Source: CAYMDS01 sp964653195 (GTDB lineage: Bacteria > Patescibacteriota > Microgenomatia > Levybacterales > UBA12049). Taken from it: a stretch of DNA of 64,000 nucleotides. Position numbers and translations under genes: made by a program. The notes under the pieces are model-generated. The model did not search any database. It was not told the DNA's origin and worked only from the letters and a program-made list of their open reading frames with translations. Below, one piece after another: positions 59,807 to 64,000 of this stretch; positions within the stretch are counted from its first letter, which is position 1; each line of letters opens with the position of its first letter. The stretch spans positions 18,840 to 82,839 of the forward strand of contig CAZZCX010000003.1 in the NCBI GenBank assembly GCA_964653195.1, written 5' to 3'.

Positions 59807-62086
59807 ATGGAGCATCAACACAACTCTGCATCTTCTACTAAAATTTATACTTGTCCTATGCATCCTGAAATACAGCAAAATAAAGCTGGCCGTTGTCCGA
59901 AATGTGGTATGGCGCTTGTTGAAGCACAAAAGAATGAACATTCTATGCATGAAGAACACGCAGGCCATCCACCTTCGCATAAAGCTTCGGAAGGACACAG
60001 TCATGGACATTCCATGAAACCAGTAGATAAGATGTCCTTCTGGGAAAAAATCAAGATGAGTATGACCATGACTATGGGAATGGATCATACAGGAAAAGCA
60101 GGCCGAGAAATGGCAAAGCTCATGGAAGAAGATATACGAAACAAGTTCTTTTTCTCGCTGATTTTAACTATTCCAATTCTTGCGTACTCCATGGGAAGGA
60201 TGCTCCTTAATTGGAACTTACCATCTCCTATTCCAATTCCTTGGCTTCTCTTCCTTTTAACAACTCCTGTTTTCTTTTATGGTGGTTGGCTATTCCTCTA
60301 CTCATCTTATTACGAACTGAAAACACGAAAATTAGGAATGTCGGTTCTAATAGCAGTAGGAATTACAGCAGCATATGGCTTCAGTGTTATATTAACGCTT
60401 CTTGGAAGCCACGAGACCTTTTATGAGGCAGCAGCAATGCTTATTACCTTTGTCCTCTTTGGGCATTGGATGGAGATGAAATCAAGACGTGGAACAACCG
60501 ATGCATTACAAGCATTATTTAATCTAGTTCCACCTCAAGCTAGAGTGTTGCGAAATGGTAAAGAAGAACTTGTTCCCACTGCTGAAGTAAAACTGGGAGA
60601 TACTCTTGTGTTGAAGCCCGGTGATAAAGTTCCTGTTGATGGAGAAATTATTGATGGAGAAACAGCAATTGATGAGTCATTAGTGACTGGTGAGTCAATT
60701 CCTGTAGCAAAGAAAAAGGGAGATCAGGTTATTGGAGGGTCTATCAATCAATCTGGTTCAGTACAGTTTAAAGCAACAAAAGTAGGAGAAGATACTGCGC
60801 TAGCACAAATAGCAAAGATGGTAGAGACAGCACAGAATTCAAAAGCTCCCGGGCAAAAACTAGCTGATAGGTTTGCTGGATATCTCGTTATTCTTGCTGT
60901 TGGAAGTGGATTACTAACATTTGTTATTTGGTATTTTGTGATGGGAGAACCGTTACTCATGGCTTTGACCTTTGCTATCTCTGCTGTCGTTATTGCATGT
61001 CCTGATGCTCTCGGTTTAGCAACTCCCACTGCTGTTGCGGTTGGCACAGGACTTGGGGCAAAGCACAATATCCTTATTAAGGATGCACCTACTCTTGAGC
61101 AAGTATCAAAAATTCAAGCTGTAGTACTCGATAAAACAGGGACACTCACTGAAGGAAAACCTAAGGTAACTAAAGTTTTTACTACGAAAGATTTTAGCGA
61201 AGAAGAAGCATTACAATTAGTTGGTGCTGCAGAAGCGAAATCATCACACCCATTAGCAAATGCAGTTCTTGAGTCATTAAAGAGTAAAAATCTTCCATTG
61301 CCAAAAAATGTTGAGAAGTTTGTGAATTTATCCGGGTTAGGTGTTACAGCGATTGTTAACGGAAGAAGTGTGCTTGTTGGTACCGTAAAGCTTATGAAAG
61401 AAAATAACATTGAAATAAAAGAACTAGAAAACGAGATACAGTCTTTACTCGAAAATGGACAGACAATTATGGTATTGGCGGTTGATGGGAAAGTAAAGGC
61501 TGTTATCGGTGCTGCTGATCCCATAAAAGCTAATGCAAAAAAAACAATTGACAGACTTAATGAACTTGGTATTGAAACCGCTATGATTACTGGTGACAAC
61601 AAGACCACAGCAGAAGCAGTCGGAAAGCAACTCGGTATAAAAAGAGTATTCGCAGATGTTATGCCTGAAGATAAAGCCTCATATGTCAAGAAACTGCAAA
61701 AGGAAGGTAAGTTTGTCGCCATGGTTGGTGATGGAGTGAATGACGCACCAGCGTTAGCCCAAGCAGATATAGGCATAGCAATTGGAGCAGGAACTGATGT
61801 AGCAATAGAAACTGCTAAAGTAGTACTAATGAAGTCAGATCCGGCTGATGTTCTGAGAGCTATACGGCTTTCTAAAGCAACAGTAAGAAAAATGAAGCAA
61901 AACCTATTCTGGGCTTCTATTTATAACGTATTGGCAATTCCAGTTGCAGCGGGGGTTTTATATCCAGCATTTAATATTTCCTTACGCCCTGAAATTGCTG
62001 CACTATTAATGAGTGTATCTTCCATTATTGTTGCAACAAATGCGGTACTTCTTAATCGAGCTGAAAAAGACCTTATAACAGTTTGA
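59807..62086 (+). CDS. Heavy-metal P1B-ATPase with N-terminal HMBD domain and CPD motif
   Basis: 759 aa, CopB-like. N-terminus: heavy-metal-binding domain TCPMHPEI...CPKCGMALV (about 15-37) and a His-rich linker to about residue 68, no HMA. Core: TGES (SLVTGESIPV), metal motif CPD in VIACPDALGLATPTAVAVG (about 396) where CopA has CPC and CopB CPH, DKTGTLTEG (about 441), GDGVNDAPAL (about 643). Last gene of the copper operon. Copper or silver export is likely, but specificity cannot be inferred with certainty. Confidence 0.9.
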   Translation: MEHQHNSASSTKIYTCPMHPEIQQNKAGRCPKCGMALVEAQKNEHSMHEEHAGHPPSHKASEGHSHGHSMKPVDKMSFWEKIKMSMTMTMGMDHTGKAGREMAKLMEEDIRNKFFFSLILTIPILAYSMGRMLLNWNLPSPIPIPWLLFLLTTPVFFYGGWLFLYSSYYELKTRKLGMSVLIAVGITAAYGFSVILTLLGSHETFYEAAAMLITFVLFGHWMEMKSRRGTTDALQALFNLVPPQARVLRNGKEELVPTAEVKLGDTLVLKPGDKVPVDGEIIDGETAIDESLVTGESIPVAKKKGDQVIGGSINQSGSVQFKATKVGEDTALAQIAKMVETAQNSKAPGQKLADRFAGYLVILAVGSGLLTFVIWYFVMGEPLLMALTFAISAVVIACPDALGLATPTAVAVGTGLGAKHNILIKDAPTLEQVSKIQAVVLDKTGTLTEGKPKVTKVFTTKDFSEEEALQLVGAAEAKSSHPLANAVLESLKSKNLPLPKNVEKFVNLSGLGVTAIVNGRSVLVGTVKLMKENNIEIKELENEIQSLLENGQTIMVLAVDGKVKAVIGAADPIKANAKKTIDRLNELGIETAMITGDNKTTAEAVGKQLGIKRVFADVMPEDKASYVKKLQKEGKFVAMVGDGVNDAPALAQADIGIAIGAGTDVAIETAKVVLMKSDPADVLRAIRLSKATVRKMKQNLFWASIYNVLAIPVAAGVLYPAFNISLRPEIAALLMSVSSIIVATNAVLLNRAEKDLITV

Positions 62087-62144
62087 TCGTATAGTCTTTT
62101 GCGTCTGGACTTCCCCCTATTGTTGCGGTACCTTGTCCCCTGAC

Positions 62145-63470
62145 ATGAACTATCAGAACACATTGTTACAACAAGCAGTTCTACCAAAAGAGCAACTTAT
62201 TGAGTATTGTCTGTATGCGAGGAAATCAACTGAAGATGATGAGCGACAGGCGATGTCTATTGAGTCTCAAATCAAAGAAATGTCTGAAATGGCAGGGAAA
62301 GAAGGACTGTTTATTAAGGAAATCAGGCGTGAGAGTCACTCTGCCAAACTTTCAGGACAACGACCAATATTCAAACAACTTCTCCAAGACATTCAAAACG
62401 GAGCGTTTACTGGAATTCTAACTTGGGCACCTGATAGATTGAGTAGAAATGCAGGAGATTTAGGAATGCTTGTCGATCTCATGGACGAAAAAAAGATTGT
62501 TCATATAAAAACATTTACTCAGGCATTTTCAAATAGCCCAAGCGATAAGTTCTTACTCATGATTCTTTGTTCACAAGCCAAACTTGAGAATGACCAGAAG
62601 GGAATTAATGTTAAAAGAGGTATCAGAGCTAAATGTAATATGGGATGGAGACCTGGGATGCCACCTATCGGCTATTACAACCGAGCAATGGCAGGAGTAA
62701 AAGATATTGTGGTAGATCCAGATAGAGGTTACATTGTAGCTGAAATGTTTGAAAGAGTAGCAAGAAACGGCGATAGCGGGAGAACTCTTAAAAAATGGCT
62801 CGATACATGCTTGACAACAAGAGCTGGTAAAAAAGTAACGCTTAGTCAAATATACCTTATGCTAAAAAATCCATTCTATTATGGTGAATTTGAATACCCT
62901 ATTGGAGGCGGAAACTGGTATAAAGGTTCACACAAACCATTGATAACAAAAGAAATATTTGATCAAGTACAGAAACAATTAATAGTGCCTAAAAAGGCAA
63001 AATGGGGTAGCAAAACGTTTACCTTCAAAGAGCTCTTCAAATGTGCAAGTTGTGGATCGTTGGTTATTGGGGAAGATAGATATAGAATACGGAAATATGG
63101 AGAACCTCGCTATCACATTTACTACCACTGTACGAGACAAAAGAAGTATGGTTGTTCTGAACCATATATCACTGAGGAAAAGCTGGTAAAACAAATTCTT
63201 CGCTATATTAATTTTATGTATATGGCTCATCCACAACTTTTTACACTTAATAATTTCTTAAAAATTAGTATGGAGGAATATAAAAAAATGCGAGATGAAA
63301 TCCTTTGGGCGCAGGATATTAATCCAGAGAATAAACAGTTACATCTTATGGATTACGCAAATTATATTTTCCGAAACGGCACAATGCAGGAAAAACGAGA
63401 AGTAACCAATATTCTAAACCGACAGCTTTATATCCATAATGAAACTGTTACCTCGGTACCACTTATTTAA
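62145..63470 (+). CDS. Large serine recombinase
   Basis: About 441 aa. Resolvase-type catalytic domain with YARKSTEDDERQAMSIESQ (catalytic Ser and Arg), WAPDRLSRN; recombinase domain (RGIRAKCNMGWRPGMPPIGY); zinc ribbon FKCASCGSLVIG...YYHCTRQKKYGC. The ATG at 62145 is preferred to a TTG at 62133. At the right end of the phage/copper segment, it is the probable integrase for the island; att sites were not found. Confidence 0.9.
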   Translation: MNYQNTLLQQAVLPKEQLIEYCLYARKSTEDDERQAMSIESQIKEMSEMAGKEGLFIKEIRRESHSAKLSGQRPIFKQLLQDIQNGAFTGILTWAPDRLSRNAGDLGMLVDLMDEKKIVHIKTFTQAFSNSPSDKFLLMILCSQAKLENDQKGINVKRGIRAKCNMGWRPGMPPIGYYNRAMAGVKDIVVDPDRGYIVAEMFERVARNGDSGRTLKKWLDTCLTTRAGKKVTLSQIYLMLKNPFYYGEFEYPIGGGNWYKGSHKPLITKEIFDQVQKQLIVPKKAKWGSKTFTFKELFKCASCGSLVIGEDRYRIRKYGEPRYHIYYHCTRQKKYGCSEPYITEEKLVKQILRYINFMYMAHPQLFTLNNFLKISMEEYKKMRDEILWAQDINPENKQLHLMDYANYIFRNGTMQEKREVTNILNRQLYIHNETVTSVPLI

Positions 63471-63493
63471 TTTTTAACATCGCGAGTTATAAT

Positions 63494-63892
63494 TCATAAT
63501 TCCTTCTTACTTGCAGATTGAATACCTTTTATCAACGGAAATCCTAAAAACACTGCTAGCGCAATATCCACCCCAACATTAAAGAAAACAGAGTAGTAAA
63601 GAGAAAACGCCGCTTCAACGAAAAGCCAAGCATATATACCATAAAGCAATGCCTTCATTAATCCTTTATCATTGTTTTGAAATGCATGGCGTCCAACAAA
63701 GAAAAGTAGGACACTAAATCCAATGAAAGTTGATCCGTATAACCCATTGCTCCAAGGAATAATGATGTCTTTAGGAATTAATGTGCCGTAGGGAGGAAAA
63801 CCTGCTAATCCAAAAAAAGCATAAAAGATGCCAAATAATATTCCTATTATTCCAGCTATACTAATCCACAATTCTAAGCTTTTTCGGCTCAT
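63494..63892 (-). CDS. Four-helix membrane protein of unknown function
   Basis: 132 aa with about four hydrophobic helices (about 8-30, 50-68, 80-98, 103-122). Convergent with the recombinase, 23 nt apart. It may be outside the mobile segment. Bases 63893-64000 contain no further recognisable gene. Confidence 0.6.
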   Translation of the reverse strand: MSRKSLELWISIAGIIGILFGIFYAFFGLAGFPPYGTLIPKDIIIPWSNGLYGSTFIGFSVLLFFVGRHAFQNNDKGLMKALLYGIYAWLFVEAAFSLYYSVFFNVGVDIALAVFLGFPLIKGIQSASKKEL

Positions 63893-64000
63893 GGATATAT
63901 AGTATCAAATATTCGACTATTATCACATTTCCCGAGGTATCGATAATTAAAGGCAACGCTAGTTGTGTTCGAATCCTAATTCTCCGGTTAAGTAGGACAT

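Noticed and set aside
63930..64000. tRNA 3' half at the right edge (GTTCGAATCC)
   Set aside because: The T-loop-like string has no complementary T-stem, and no acceptor or anticodon stem can be built nearby.
1..64000. CRISPR arrays or rRNA genes
   Set aside because: No regularly spaced repeats and no rRNA-like sequence were found on reading through the window.

Overview
This is an AT-rich, gene-dense, standard-code bacterial window. Several things point to a candidate phyla radiation (Patescibacteria) genome, most like Microgenomates; this is an inference from gene content, not a database match. The shared enzymes are trimmed: PheT lacks its OB-fold domain, ThrS lacks TGS and trigger factor lacks its FKBP domain. 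There are small proteins of CPR-type families (DUF5660- and DUF5665-like), type IV pilus genes, and promoters whose -10 box sits about 6 nt before an ATG, implying leaderless transcripts.

Layout. 1-2135: pilM (partial)-pilN-pilO. 2132-4808 (minus): rpmF, nusB-rnc, rpsP-khpA-trmD. 4954-8211 (minus): serine operon, a SerB-SerA fusion plus SerC. 8285-11745 (minus): recG, a 34-aa membrane peptide, tyrS. 11820-14168 (plus): a class A penicillin-binding protein. 14171-22133 (minus): seven-gene aromatic operon (PfkB kinase, DAHP synthase, FAD oxidoreductase, chorismate mutase, TyrA-prephenate dehydratase fusion, PheS, PheT). 22146-25036 (minus): thrS-infC-rpmI-rplT. 25105-27600 (plus): ATP-grasp enzyme and M20 peptidase. 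27611-33006 (minus): HD protein, tRNA-Val, and an operon of an unknown 435-aa protein, a Dit1/PvcA-like isonitrile synthase homologue, a ROK kinase and a HAD phosphatase. 33075-36670: DUF62-type SAM-hydrolase-like gene, DUF5660, trigger factor, tRNA-Leu, glucosaminidase-like gene. 36785-39987: tRNA cluster with a GIY-YIG insertion, VWA protein, L,D-transpeptidase. 40078-46702: accessory membrane and redox genes with two gene remnants. 46738-49861: eroded phage packaging module. 49942-62086: copper-handling island. 62145-63470: serine recombinase.

The most notable feature is a set of five leader-peptide transcription attenuators with one architecture: short leader ORF, SD-like G-rich segment 2, C-rich segment 3, and a GGAGG-type terminator arm followed by T6-T7. 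The leader upstream of the serine genes is Ser-rich. The one upstream of the aromatic operon contains FAYFWFYF. The one upstream of the SAM-hydrolase-like gene is Met-rich. Two more precede the Dit1/PvcA-like operon (Phe/Val/Leu/Ile codons) and the ATP-grasp/M20 operon (Asn/Lys codons). In three cases the leader codons match the predicted pathway, which supports ribosome-mediated attenuation and gives a handle on the two uncharacterised operons.

In the copper island a two-component system precedes DUF1573, CcdA-like, HMA-TauE/SafE-cupredoxin, CopZ-like, CopA, CsoR-like, DUF305 and a second P-type ATPase. Three promoters there share two 11-bp direct repeats at identical spacing from the -10 box, a probable response-regulator regulon. 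The CopA protein has a long C-terminal extension containing a duplicated motif.
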